NCBI RefSeq assembly: GCF_900104035.1
Contig: NZ_FNIT01000002.1
Span: forward strand, 124,001 to 188,000
DNA: 64,000 nt
Direction: 5' to 3'
From: Aureimonas jatrophae
GTDB lineage: Bacteria; Pseudomonadota; Alphaproteobacteria; Rhizobiales; Rhizobiaceae
The position numbers and the translations under genes are program-made. The notes beneath the pieces are model-generated. The model had not been told where the DNA came from. It was given only the letters and a program-made list of their open reading frames with translations, and made no database searches. Positions 51,215 to 59,443 of this stretch are shown here, piece by piece. Numbering within the stretch: the first letter of the stretch is position 1; each line of letters begins with the position of its first letter.

Positions 51215-52741
51215 ATGCATGACGATCGGGTGGACGTGGTGGTGGTGGGCTCCGGCAACGCGGCGCTTTGCGCGGCGATCGCCGCGCGCGAGTCCGGAGC
51301 GCGGGTGCTGGTCCTTGAAAAGGCCCCGGCCGACATGGCGGGCGGCAACTCGAAGTACACCGCCGGCGCCATGCGCTTCGTCTACCGCGGCAACGGCGAC
51401 CTGATCCCGCTCCTGCGCGACCCCGCCGACCCGCGCCTCGAACGCACGGACTTCGGCAGCTACACGGCCGAGACGTTCGGCGCCGACCTTCTCGGCTTCA
51501 ACGACGGGCGGCCGCTCAGCCGCGAGCAGCAGGCCCTGATCGAGGGCTCCTACGACGCGCTGCGCTGGCTCGCCTCGCACGACGTCAAGTTCGAGCCGAT
51601 CTACGCGCGCCAGAGCTTCGAGAAGGACGGACGCTTCGTGTTCTGGGGCGGTTTGACCTTGGCCGCACAGCACGAGGGCGTCGGTCTCGTGGAGGCGGAG
51701 CTGACCGCCTTCCTGCGCTTGGGCGGCGAGATCCGCTACGAGCATGCTGTCACCGACCTTCTCACCGAGGGCAACACGGTGCGCGGCGTCCGCTTCGAGA
51801 CCGCGTCCGGCGAGACCGGCGAGATACGGGCCGGCGCGGTGGTGCTCGGCTCGGGCGGCTTCGAGGCCAACCGCGAGATGCGCCGGCGCTACATGGGCGA
51901 GAACATGGCGGCCGCCCGCGTGCGCGGCACGCCCTTCAACACCGGCATCGGCCTTCAACTGGCCTTCGCGCAAGGGGCCGAGCCGCACGGGCTCTACGAG
52001 AACGGCCACGCGACGCCCATGGACCTCCACACGCCCGAATACGGCAACCTCGATCTGCCCCACGACGAGCGCAAGCACTACCGGAAGATCTGCTACTTCC
52101 TCGGCGTCATGGTGAACGCGCGCGGCGAGCGCTTCGTCGACGAGGGCCGCGACTTCCGCAACTACACCTACGCGCAGTTCGGTCGCGCCGTCCTGGAACA
52201 GCCCGGCCACGTCGCCTGGCAGATCTTCGACGCCAAGGTCGATCCGCTCCTCTACGCCGAGTACCGTTTCCACGACGCCCACTTCGTGGAGGCCGAAACG
52301 CTGGACGCCCTGATCGAGAAGCTCGACGGCGTCGAGGACAAGGCGAAGCTCCGCCAGACCCTTGCGATCTACAACGCGGCGGTCGACGACAGCGTGCCCT
52401 TCGATCCGACCGTCAAGGACGGACGCGGCACCAAGGGTCTCGCACTCCCGAAGTCCAACTGGGCCCAGCGCCTCGACCAGGGACCCTTCAAGGCCTACCC
52501 GGTCACCGGCGGCATCACCTTCACCTATGGTGGCCTTCAGGTCGGCGAGACCGGCGGCGTGGTCCATGCCGAGGGCCATGAGATCCCCGGCCTCTACGCC
52601 TGCGGCGAACTCGTCGGCGGCGTCTTCTTCAACGGCTATCCCGGCGGCTCCGGCCTGACGTCGGGCGCCGTGTTCGGCCGCCGCGCCGGCACCGGTGCCG
52701 CCCGCTTCGCCGGCATGGGCACGGAGGCGGCGGCCGCCTGA
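51215..52741 (+). CDS. tcuA: FAD-dependent tricarballylate dehydrogenase-like flavoprotein
   Basis: A 508-residue flavoprotein of the fumarate reductase/succinate dehydrogenase family. The FAD-binding start is VDVVVVGSGNAALCAAIAA, then LEKAPADMAGGNSKYTAGAM. A C-terminal FAD contact is GLYACGELVGGVFFNGYPG, followed by GSGLTSGAVFGR. The GSGNAALCAA and GGNSKYTAG signatures fit TcuA, which oxidises tricarballylate to cis-aconitate. The electron-acceptor partner TcuB is not present. ATG 51215 is preferred since GGAG is 6 bases upstream; ATG 51209 directly abuts that site. It is divergent from the orphan tricarboxylate receptor, consistent with carboxylate catabolism. Confidence 0.85.
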   Translation: MHDDRVDVVVVGSGNAALCAAIAARESGARVLVLEKAPADMAGGNSKYTAGAMRFVYRGNGDLIPLLRDPADPRLERTDFGSYTAETFGADLLGFNDGRPLSREQQALIEGSYDALRWLASHDVKFEPIYARQSFEKDGRFVFWGGLTLAAQHEGVGLVEAELTAFLRLGGEIRYEHAVTDLLTEGNTVRGVRFETASGETGEIRAGAVVLGSGGFEANREMRRRYMGENMAAARVRGTPFNTGIGLQLAFAQGAEPHGLYENGHATPMDLHTPEYGNLDLPHDERKHYRKICYFLGVMVNARGERFVDEGRDFRNYTYAQFGRAVLEQPGHVAWQIFDAKVDPLLYAEYRFHDAHFVEAETLDALIEKLDGVEDKAKLRQTLAIYNAAVDDSVPFDPTVKDGRGTKGLALPKSNWAQRLDQGPFKAYPVTGGITFTYGGLQVGETGGVVHAEGHEIPGLYACGELVGGVFFNGYPGGSGLTSGAVFGRRAGTGAARFAGMGTEAAAA

Positions 52742-52865
52742 GGCCAGGACGGGGGCTCCGCCCCTCGACCCCGGCCTGGGCGAGCCACGGGTCTCGCCCG
52801 TCCACGGGACGGGAATGATTCCCCTGCGCCCCTTTCGTTGGGACATGTCACCAATGAAAAGAAGG

Positions 52866-52887
52866 GTCCGGGAATTCCTTCCCGGAC
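52866..52887 (-). terminator. terminator hairpin after the sugar-importer operon
   Basis: A perfect 9-bp stem (GTCCGGGAA / TTCCCGGAC) with a 4-base loop lies between two converging stops. Read on the minus strand it is followed by CCCTTCTTTTC, so it best serves the yjfF end of the operon. Confidence 0.65.
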
Positions 52888-52926
52888 GGGGATCGGGGCA
52901 GTCGCCCCGCCAGGACTCGGCCGTCG

Positions 52927-53889
52927 CTACGCCGCCTGCGCCAGCGCGGTGCGCTTCGTCAGCCCGCGCTGGAGGGCGATGAAGCCGAACAGGAGGATGC
53001 CGATGGCGATCTTGGTCCACCAGGACGAAAGGGTGCCGTCGAAGACGATGTAGGTCTGGATCAGGCCGGAGATGAGGATGCCGACGAAGGTGCCGGCGAC
53101 GAAGCCGACGCCACCGGTCAGCAGCGTTCCCCCGATCACGACGGCGGCGATGGCGTCGAGCTCGACGCCGACGGTCGCGAGCGAGTAGCCGGACGAGGTG
53201 TAGAGGGCGAAGACGACGCCGGCGACGCCCGCCAGAAGGCTCGACAGGGCGTAGATGCCGATGGTGGTGCGGGCGACGGGCACGCCCATGAGCTCGGCCG
53301 AGTTGCGGTCGCCGCCGAGCGCGTAGACGTAGGTGCCGAAGCGCGTGCGGTGGGCAACGAGGATGCCGAGCGCGAAGACCGCGAGCATCACCATGGCGAC
53401 GAAGCTGAGGCGCCCGCCACCGGGCATGCGCCAGTAGATGGACTGCAGCGCATCGAAGGCGGGGTTCGAGATCGGCACGGCCTCGGTGGTGAGGAGGTAG
53501 CAACCGCCGCGCGCCAGGAACATGCCGGCCAGCGTCACGATGAAGGGCGGCGTCTGGAGGTAGTGGATCATCGCGCCCATAAGCGCGCCGAACAAGGTCG
53601 CGATCACGAGGATTGCGGCGATCATGGCGTAGGGCGGGTAACCGTCGCGCATGGTCACGGCAAGAAAGACGCCGGTGAAGGCGACCACCGAGCCGACCGA
53701 CAGGTCGATGCCGCCCGACAGGATCACGAAGGTCATGCCGACCGCGATGATACCGAGAAAGGCGTTGTCGGTGAGGAGGTTGGCGACGACGCGCGTCGAC
53801 AGGATCGCCGGGAACTGGAGCGAGGACAGCGCGAAGGCGAGCGCGAAGACGCCGAGCGTGACGAGAAGGGGCAGGAAGCGGGCGTTCAT
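52927..53889 (-). CDS. yjfF: sugar ABC transporter permease (YjfF-like)
   Basis: A 320-residue inner-membrane permease of the ribose/galactofuranose importer family (RbsC-like), with 8-10 membrane segments. Family signatures: AVGMTFVILSGGIDLSVGSV, then TLAGMFLARGGCYLLTTEAV and the coupling loop ALGGDRNSAELMGVPVART. It starts at ATG 53889 inside the stop of the preceding permease gene (ATGA). It should form a heterodimer with YtfT. It is the last gene of the operon, before a terminator hairpin. Confidence 0.93.
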   Translation of the reverse strand: MNARFLPLLVTLGVFALAFALSSLQFPAILSTRVVANLLTDNAFLGIIAVGMTFVILSGGIDLSVGSVVAFTGVFLAVTMRDGYPPYAMIAAILVIATLFGALMGAMIHYLQTPPFIVTLAGMFLARGGCYLLTTEAVPISNPAFDALQSIYWRMPGGGRLSFVAMVMLAVFALGILVAHRTRFGTYVYALGGDRNSAELMGVPVARTTIGIYALSSLLAGVAGVVFALYTSSGYSLATVGVELDAIAAVVIGGTLLTGGVGFVAGTFVGILISGLIQTYIVFDGTLSSWWTKIAIGILLFGFIALQRGLTKRTALAQAA

Positions 53890-54926
53890 CGGATGCGGGC
53901 TCCGGCGGCGGGCGCCTGGGCAGCCGGCGGCGTCGTGGTGGGCGCGTCCCGGCGACGCGAACGGCGCAGGAACTGGGTGAGCCCGCCCACGGCCGGCGAC
54001 TGTACGATCAGGATCAGCGCGATCAGGGCGGCCTTCAGGATGAGGTTCATCTCCGGCGGGAAGCCCGACAGGAGGATGCCGGTGTTCATAGCCTGGATCA
54101 CGAGCGCGCCGACCAAGGACAGGAGGATCGAGAAGCGCCCGCCCATGAGCGAGGTGCCGCCGATCACGACGGCGAGGATGGCGTCGAGCTCGAGCCAGAG
54201 GCCGGCATTGTTGGCGTCGGCGCCGCGGATGTCGGCGGCGGCGATGACGCCGGCGACCGAGGCGCAGAGGCCGGACGCGACGTAGGCCAGCGCGACGGTC
54301 GCCTTGGCGTCGACCCCCGCCAGCGCCGAGGCGCGGCGGTTGATGCCGACCGCCTCAATCAGAAGCCCCAGCGCGGTGCGCCGCACGAGGAGCGTCGCCC
54401 CGAAGGCCACGATCAGCGCGATCCAGACCGGCATGGGCAAACCGAGAAAGGCGCCGCTGCCGATGAAGAAGAGCACGGGATCGTTGAAGGTGACGATGGT
54501 GCCGGAGGTCACGAGCTGCGCGATGCCGCGCCCCGCCACCATCAGGATCAGCGTCGCGATGATGGGCTGGATGTCGAGCACGGCGACGAGAAAGCCGTTC
54601 CACAGACCGCACGCGAGGCCGACGCCGAGGGCCGCCACGAGAACGACGGCCGGCGGGTATCCCGCGACGGTGAGGGTCGCGGCGACCGCGCCGGCGATCG
54701 CCATGGTGGCGCCCACCGACAGATCGACGCCCTTGGTCGCGATCACCAGCGTCATGCCGACGGCGAGCAGCATCACCGGCGCGCCGCGGTTCAGGACGTC
54801 GATCAGCGGGCCGTAAAGACGGCCGTCGCGCGTGGCGAGGTCGAAGAAGCCGGGAAAGACGATCCAGTTGGCGAGAAGAACGAGGAGGAGCGCCCCGATC
54901 TGGGGCGCGGCGCGGCGGAGCGTCAT
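53886..54926 (-). CDS. ytfT: sugar ABC transporter permease (YtfT-like)
   Basis: A 346-residue paralogue of the following permease. It has AVGMTLVIATKGVDLSVGAT and LILMVAGRGIAQLVTSGTIV, the EAVGINRRASALAGVDAKAT coupling loop and about ten membrane segments. The C-terminal 25 residues are Ala/Pro/Arg-rich. ATG 54926 overlaps the stop of the ATPase gene (ATGA), and its own stop overlaps yjfF. The two-permease arrangement is typical of the YtfQRT-YjfF galactofuranose importer rather than the ribose one. Confidence 0.93.
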   Translation of the reverse strand: MTLRRAAPQIGALLLVLLANWIVFPGFFDLATRDGRLYGPLIDVLNRGAPVMLLAVGMTLVIATKGVDLSVGATMAIAGAVAATLTVAGYPPAVVLVAALGVGLACGLWNGFLVAVLDIQPIIATLILMVAGRGIAQLVTSGTIVTFNDPVLFFIGSGAFLGLPMPVWIALIVAFGATLLVRRTALGLLIEAVGINRRASALAGVDAKATVALAYVASGLCASVAGVIAAADIRGADANNAGLWLELDAILAVVIGGTSLMGGRFSILLSLVGALVIQAMNTGILLSGFPPEMNLILKAALIALILIVQSPAVGGLTQFLRRSRRRDAPTTTPPAAQAPAAGARIR

Positions 54927-56443
54927 GCGGCCTCCTTCGAGGAGCCGGATGCGATCAGGCCCATGATCGCGTCGGGCGAGACGGCGGCGCCCTCGATGTC
55001 GCCGACGTGGCGGCGGTCGCGCAGGACGCGCACGCGGTCGGAATAGACCGCGATCTCCTCGAGCTCCGAGGAGATGACGAGCATGGCCATGCCGTCGCGG
55101 CAGAGGTCTTCGATCAGGCGCACGATCTCGGCATGGGCGCCGACGTCGATGCCGCGCGTCGGCTCGTCGAGGATCAGGAAGCTCGGCTCGGTGGCGAGCC
55201 AGCGGGCGAGGATCGCCTTCTGCTGGTTGCCGCCCGAGAGCAGCCGGATCGGCTTCTCGATGTCGGTGGTGCGGATGTCGAGCGCCTTCACGAAGCGCTC
55301 GGCGATGCGCACCTGCTCGCGCATGGGCAGCGGCTTGCGCCAGCCCTGGCGGGCCTGGAGCGCGAGGATGATGTTCTCGCGCACCGACAGGTCGCCGACG
55401 ATGCCCTCGACCTTGCGCTCCTCGGGGCAGTAGCCGAAGCCGAGGCGAATGGCGGTGCGCGGGTTCTGGATGCGCACCGGCTTGCCGTCCACGAAGGCGC
55501 GGCCCTCGTCGGCGCGCATGGCGCCGAACACGAGGCGCGCGGTCTCGGTGCGGCCCGAGCCCAAGAGGCCCGCGACGCCCACCGCCTCGCCGGGATGGAC
55601 CGACAGGTCGAAGGGCTCGATCTCGCGACGGCGGCCGTAGCGCTCGAAGCGCACGCGCGGCTCGCCGGTGCGCGCCTCGGCCGGGCCGGCGGGCGCGTGG
55701 GCGACGGCCTCGCGCAGCTCGCGGCCCAGCATCAGGGATACGATCTCGGCGGTTGAGGTCTGGGTGATCGCGCGCTCGCCGACGAGCTTGCCGTTGCGCA
55801 GGACGGTGGCCCGGTCGCAGACCGCGAAGACCTGGTCGAGGAAGTGGGTGACGAAGAGGATGGCCAGGCCCCGGTCGCGCAGCGCGCGCATGGCCGTGAA
55901 CAGCGTTTCCACCTCGGCGGCGTCGAGGCTCGCGGTCGGCTCGTCGAGGATCAGCACCTTGCCCGACACGTCCACGGCCCGCACGATCGCGACCAGCTGC
56001 TGGATCGCGACCGACAGCGTGCCGAGCGTGGCACCCGGGTCGATATGGCCGAGTCCGTGCTCGGCGAGCAGCGCTTTGGCCTGCCGGCGCATCAGGTCGG
56101 TGCGCGTCAGCCCCGCCCAGGTCGGCTGACGGCCGAGGTAGAGGTTTTCGGCGACCGAGAGGTTCGGCAGGAGGTTGACCTCCTGATAGACGGTGCCGAT
56201 GCCGAGCGACTGCGCCTCGCGGCTGTCGGCGGGGTCGATGTCGCGGCCCTCGAGCTGCGCCGTGCCGCCGTCGCGCCGGTAGATGCCGGTCAGCGTCTTG
56301 ATGAGGGTGGACTTGCCTGCGCCGTTCTCGCCGAGCAGCGCGTGGATCTCGCCAGCGCGAAGGGTCAGGTCGACTCCGTCGAGAGCGCGGATGCCGACGA
56401 ACGCCTTGGTCAGGCCGCGGATCGCAAGAAGCGGTGGGGACAT
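54923..56443 (-). CDS. ytfR: sugar ABC transporter ATPase with two nucleotide-binding domains (YtfR-like)
   Basis: A 506-residue fused dual ATPase. Domain 1 has Walker A GENGAGKS, the weakened signature LSVAIQQLVAIVRA and Walker B ILDEPTAS. Domain 2 has a degenerate P-loop (GLLGSGRTETARL), the full signature LSGGNQQKAILARWLA and ILDEPTRGID. This asymmetry is normal for the RbsA/YtfR group. ATG 56443 is chosen, with AGGTG just upstream; GTG 56452 is three codons earlier. The substrate class is a pentose or galactofuranose-like sugar. Confidence 0.94.
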   Translation of the reverse strand: MSPPLLAIRGLTKAFVGIRALDGVDLTLRAGEIHALLGENGAGKSTLIKTLTGIYRRDGGTAQLEGRDIDPADSREAQSLGIGTVYQEVNLLPNLSVAENLYLGRQPTWAGLTRTDLMRRQAKALLAEHGLGHIDPGATLGTLSVAIQQLVAIVRAVDVSGKVLILDEPTASLDAAEVETLFTAMRALRDRGLAILFVTHFLDQVFAVCDRATVLRNGKLVGERAITQTSTAEIVSLMLGRELREAVAHAPAGPAEARTGEPRVRFERYGRRREIEPFDLSVHPGEAVGVAGLLGSGRTETARLVFGAMRADEGRAFVDGKPVRIQNPRTAIRLGFGYCPEERKVEGIVGDLSVRENIILALQARQGWRKPLPMREQVRIAERFVKALDIRTTDIEKPIRLLSGGNQQKAILARWLATEPSFLILDEPTRGIDVGAHAEIVRLIEDLCRDGMAMLVISSELEEIAVYSDRVRVLRDRRHVGDIEGAAVSPDAIMGLIASGSSKEAA

Positions 56444-56495
56444 GGCGGGCACCTGAGAACAAAGGGCGCCTCGCCCGAGGGCAGAGGCAGAGGCA

Positions 56496-56536
56496 GTTCC
56501 GCCGGGCCGGGAGCATGGCTCCCGGCCCGGCGGAAC
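56496..56536 (-). other. 19-bp perfect stem-loop between binding-protein and ATPase genes
   Basis: Two perfectly complementary 19-base arms (outer ends GTTCCGCC / GGCGGAAC) are separated by only three bases, 24 bases after the ytfQ stop and 53 before ytfR. No T-run follows on the transcribed strand (TGCCTCTGCC). It is therefore more likely an mRNA-stabilising or attenuating stem that keeps the binding-protein message in excess than a full terminator. The flank holds a short GCAGAG repeat. Confidence 0.75.
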
Positions 56537-56560
56537 GGATCGGTCAGGACGGCCGATGGC

Positions 56561-57526
56561 TCAGTAGCCCATGCCCTTCTTGGCTTCCATGACGCCCTTC
56601 GGGTCGTCGGCCTGCGTGTAGAGCTTGGATTCCGTCTGGATCCACTTCGGCGGCTCCTTGCCGTCCTTCTTGTAGGCTTCCAGCGCGTCGAAGGCGGGGC
56701 CCGCCATGTTGGGCGTCAGCTCGACCGTGGCGTTGGCCTCGCCGTTCGCCATCGCCTGGAAGATGTCGGGCACGGCGTCGATCGAGACCACCATGATGTC
56801 GGTGCCGGGCTTCAGGCCGGCTTCCTTGATGGCCTGGATGGCGCCCACCGCCATGTCGTCGTTGTGGGCGTAGACCGCGCAGATGTCCTTGCCGCCGTTC
56901 TCGGCCTTGATGAAGCTCTCCATCACTTCCTTACCCTTGGTGCGGGTGAAGTCGCCGGTCTGCGACCGGGCGAGGGTGATGTTGCTCTTGCCGGCGATCG
57001 CCTCCTCGAAGCCCTTCTTGCGGGCGATGGCGGGCGAGGAGCCCGTGGTGCCCTGGAGCTCGACGACCTTGCAGGGCTTGGAGCCGACTTGGCCGACGAG
57101 GTAGTCGCCCGCCACCTTGCCCTCGTGGACCTGGTCCGAGGTCACGGCCGTCAGGTAGAGCGAGTCGTCCTTGGTCTCGATGTTGCGGTCGAGCAGGACC
57201 ACCGGGATGTCGGCGTCCTTGGCCTCTTCCAGAACCTGGTCCCAGCCCGTGGCGACGACCGGCGCGAGCAGGATCGCGTCCACGCCCTGCGCCACGAAGG
57301 AGCGGATCGCCTTGATCTGGTTCTCCTGCTTCTGCTGCGCGTCGGCGAACTTCAGGTCGATGCCGCGCTTCTTGGCCTCCTCGCGCGTGACCGAGGTCTC
57401 GGCGGCGCGCCAGCCGGACTCCGAGCCGACCTGCGAGAAGCCGACCGTCATGCCGCTCTGGGCAAGCACCGGCGAGGCGAGAAGGGTCGCGAGCGCGAGG
57501 CCGGCGAGCGTGGAGCGAATGCGCAT
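56561..57526 (-). CDS. ytfQ: sugar ABC transporter periplasmic binding protein (YtfQ-like)
   Basis: A 321-residue periplasmic receptor of the pentose/galactofuranose group. Signal peptide AGLALATLLASPVLAQ is followed by TVGFSQVGSESGWRAAETSV, a start very close to that of E. coli YtfQ. Other family blocks are VAQGVDAILLAPVVATGWDQ and VYAHNDDMAVGAIQAIKEAG. ATG 57526 fits the signal peptide; GGAGG lies about 10 bases upstream. The first gene of ytfQ-ytfR-ytfT-yjfF. Galactofuranose is the best guess for the ligand. Confidence 0.94.
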   Translation of the reverse strand: MRIRSTLAGLALATLLASPVLAQSGMTVGFSQVGSESGWRAAETSVTREEAKKRGIDLKFADAQQKQENQIKAIRSFVAQGVDAILLAPVVATGWDQVLEEAKDADIPVVLLDRNIETKDDSLYLTAVTSDQVHEGKVAGDYLVGQVGSKPCKVVELQGTTGSSPAIARKKGFEEAIAGKSNITLARSQTGDFTRTKGKEVMESFIKAENGGKDICAVYAHNDDMAVGAIQAIKEAGLKPGTDIMVVSIDAVPDIFQAMANGEANATVELTPNMAGPAFDALEAYKKDGKEPPKWIQTESKLYTQADDPKGVMEAKKGMGY

Positions 57527-57642
57527 GAGATGAAGACCTCCCGAAAAGCCGACGTTCACCGACCGGGCGGCCCTCCCGAGGCCCCGGCCGGCACGTTCAC
57601 GAAGCGCCGGCGACCACCCGCACGTTTGAGCGGGAATAACTC

Positions 57643-57672
57643 ATACAAAAGCCGAGAGCACGATTCTGTCAA
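57643..57672 (-). promoter_or_regulatory. candidate promoter of the ytfQ operon
   Basis: Read on the minus strand, a perfect -35 box TTGACA (57672-57667) is followed after 18 bases by TTGTAT (57648-57643), about 117 bases before the ytfQ start. The -10 match is only fair. No separate promoter for the divergent GH13 gene could be picked out in the same 254-bp gap. Confidence 0.4.
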
Positions 57673-57780
57673 CTCCCCTGACGGTCGCTTCGCACCGCAA
57701 CCTCCGCGCACGGGTGATTCATCTGCGGCGCTCCGCTTCGGCCGCCCTATCTGGAGCCGCAACCCCAAGCGGAGCGCCCG

Positions 57781-59391
57781 ATGCTGAACCTCTGGTACAA
57801 GAACGCCGTGATCTACTGCGTGGACGTCGAGACCTTTCAGGACTCCGACGGCGACGGCATCGGCGACTTCCAGGGGCTGATCTCGCGGCTCGACCATATC
57901 GAGGCGCTGGGGGCGACCTGCATCTGGCTCCTGCCCTTCTACCCCAGTCCCAACAAGGACAACGGCTACGACGTCGCCGACTATTACGGCGTCGACCCGC
58001 GCTACGGCACGCTCGGCGACTTCGTGGAGTTCACGCACGCCGCGCACGAGCGGGGTCTGCGCGTCCTGGTCGACCTCGTGGTGAACCATTCCTCGATCGA
58101 CCATCCTTGGTTCGAGCTGAGCGCCCAGCGCCATCCGAAATACGAGGACTGGTACGTCTGGCGGAAGGAGAAGCCCGCCGACGCGGAGAAGGGCGTCATC
58201 TTTCCCGGCGTGCAGGAGTCGACCTGGACCTACGACCGGACGCGCCGGGAGTACTACTTCCACCGCTTCTACAAGCATCAGGCCGATCTCAACATCGCCA
58301 ACCCGGCCGTGCGCGAGGAGATCGAGCGCATCGTCGGCTACTGGCTGGCGCTCGGCGTGTCGGGCTTTCGCATGGACGCCGTGCCCTTCATGCTGGAGGA
58401 CCTGTCGGAGGCCCATTCGGGGTGGGAGCCGCACCGCTACCTGTCGGAGCTGCAGACCTTCGCCTCCTGGCGGCGGGCCGAGGCGATCCTGCTGGCCGAG
58501 GCCAACATCGAGATGCGGGAGGCGGACAGCTATTTCGGCACCGGAGACCGGCTCCACGTGATCTTCAACTTCCCCCTGAACCAGAAGCTCTTCCTGGGTC
58601 TGGCCCGCAAGGACGCGGCGCCGGTCGCGGACTTTCTCGAGGCGCTTCCCGAGATACCGGCGGTGGCGCAATGGGCGACCTTCCTGCGCAACCACGACGA
58701 GATCGACCTCGGGCGCCTCGAAGACGACGAGCGCGAGGAGGTCTTCGCCGCCTTCGGTCCCGAGAAGGACATGCAGCTCTACGAGCGGGGCCTCAGGCGG
58801 CGTCTGGCGCCCATGCTCGGCGGCGACCCGGCCCGTCTTGCCATGGCCTTTTCGATCATGCTGGCGCTGCCGGGCACGCCGGTGATCTGGTACGGCGACG
58901 AGATCGGCATGGGCGAGGACCTGGAACTGCCCGAGCGCCATCCCGTGCGCACGCCCATGCAGTGGGACGGCACGGCGAACGGCGGCTTCTCGGCAGCGGA
59001 CCGCAAGGCGTGCGTGCGCCCGCCCGTCACCGGCGATCCGCTCGGCTTCGAGCGCACCAACGCCGAGGCGCAGCGCCTCGATCCGGCCTCGCTCCTGTCC
59101 ACCGTGCGCCGCCTGATCCGCGCGCGGCGCGAGGCGGTGGAGATCGGCTGGGCTCGGGCCGAGCCGCTCGACCTCGGCACCTCAGCGGTGCTGGGTCTGC
59201 GCTCGCGCTGGCGCGGCGGCGAGGTCGTCACGCTGCACAACCTCTCCGACGCGCCGGTCCGCATCACGTGGCCGAAGGGCGTCGCCCGCACGAAGCTCCA
59301 TCCGCTGATCGAGGAGGGGGCCGCGCTCCTTGGCGAACAGTCGCCCGAGCTCGGCCCCTACGGTTTCGCCTGGTTCCGCGTGAAACCCTGA
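57781..59391 (+). CDS. GH13 alpha-glucosidase/trehalose synthase-like enzyme
   Basis: A 536-residue GH13 (alpha-amylase family) enzyme resembling the catalytic part of trehalose synthase (TreS). It starts LWYKNAVIYCVDVETFQDSD, close to TreS. The conserved regions are DLVVNHSS, GFRMDAVPF (nucleophile Asp), ILLAEANIE (acid/base Glu) and FLRNHDEIDL (third Asp). A C-terminal beta domain ends the protein. There is no signal peptide, so it acts in the cytoplasm, perhaps on trehalose, maltose or glucosyl compounds. It lacks a maltokinase domain. ATG 57781 is the natural start. The gene is divergent from ytfQ and converges on uvsE. Confidence 0.88.
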   Translation: MLNLWYKNAVIYCVDVETFQDSDGDGIGDFQGLISRLDHIEALGATCIWLLPFYPSPNKDNGYDVADYYGVDPRYGTLGDFVEFTHAAHERGLRVLVDLVVNHSSIDHPWFELSAQRHPKYEDWYVWRKEKPADAEKGVIFPGVQESTWTYDRTRREYYFHRFYKHQADLNIANPAVREEIERIVGYWLALGVSGFRMDAVPFMLEDLSEAHSGWEPHRYLSELQTFASWRRAEAILLAEANIEMREADSYFGTGDRLHVIFNFPLNQKLFLGLARKDAAPVADFLEALPEIPAVAQWATFLRNHDEIDLGRLEDDEREEVFAAFGPEKDMQLYERGLRRRLAPMLGGDPARLAMAFSIMLALPGTPVIWYGDEIGMGEDLELPERHPVRTPMQWDGTANGGFSAADRKACVRPPVTGDPLGFERTNAEAQRLDPASLLSTVRRLIRARREAVEIGWARAEPLDLGTSAVLGLRSRWRGGEVVTLHNLSDAPVRITWPKGVARTKLHPLIEEGAALLGEQSPELGPYGFAWFRVKP

Positions 59392-59401
59392 CGCCGCCCC
59401 G

Positions 59402-59443
59402 CGCGCCGCCGGCGAGCGCTCACGCGCCGCCGGCGAGCGCTCA
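59402..59443. repeat. 21-bp tandem duplication covering the uvsE stop
   Basis: Two identical 21-bp units (59402-59422 and 59423-59443) lie between the ends of the GH13 and uvsE genes. Each contains the uvsE-strand stop codon TGA, so uvsE has two in-frame stops exactly seven codons apart. A degenerate partial third copy continues into the uvsE coding end. Confidence 0.9.

Noticed and set aside
52840-52857. GACATGTC-centred near-palindrome in the gap between two converging genes
   Set aside because: It lies between two stop codons, where no promoter is needed, and the flanks match only loosely; probably chance.
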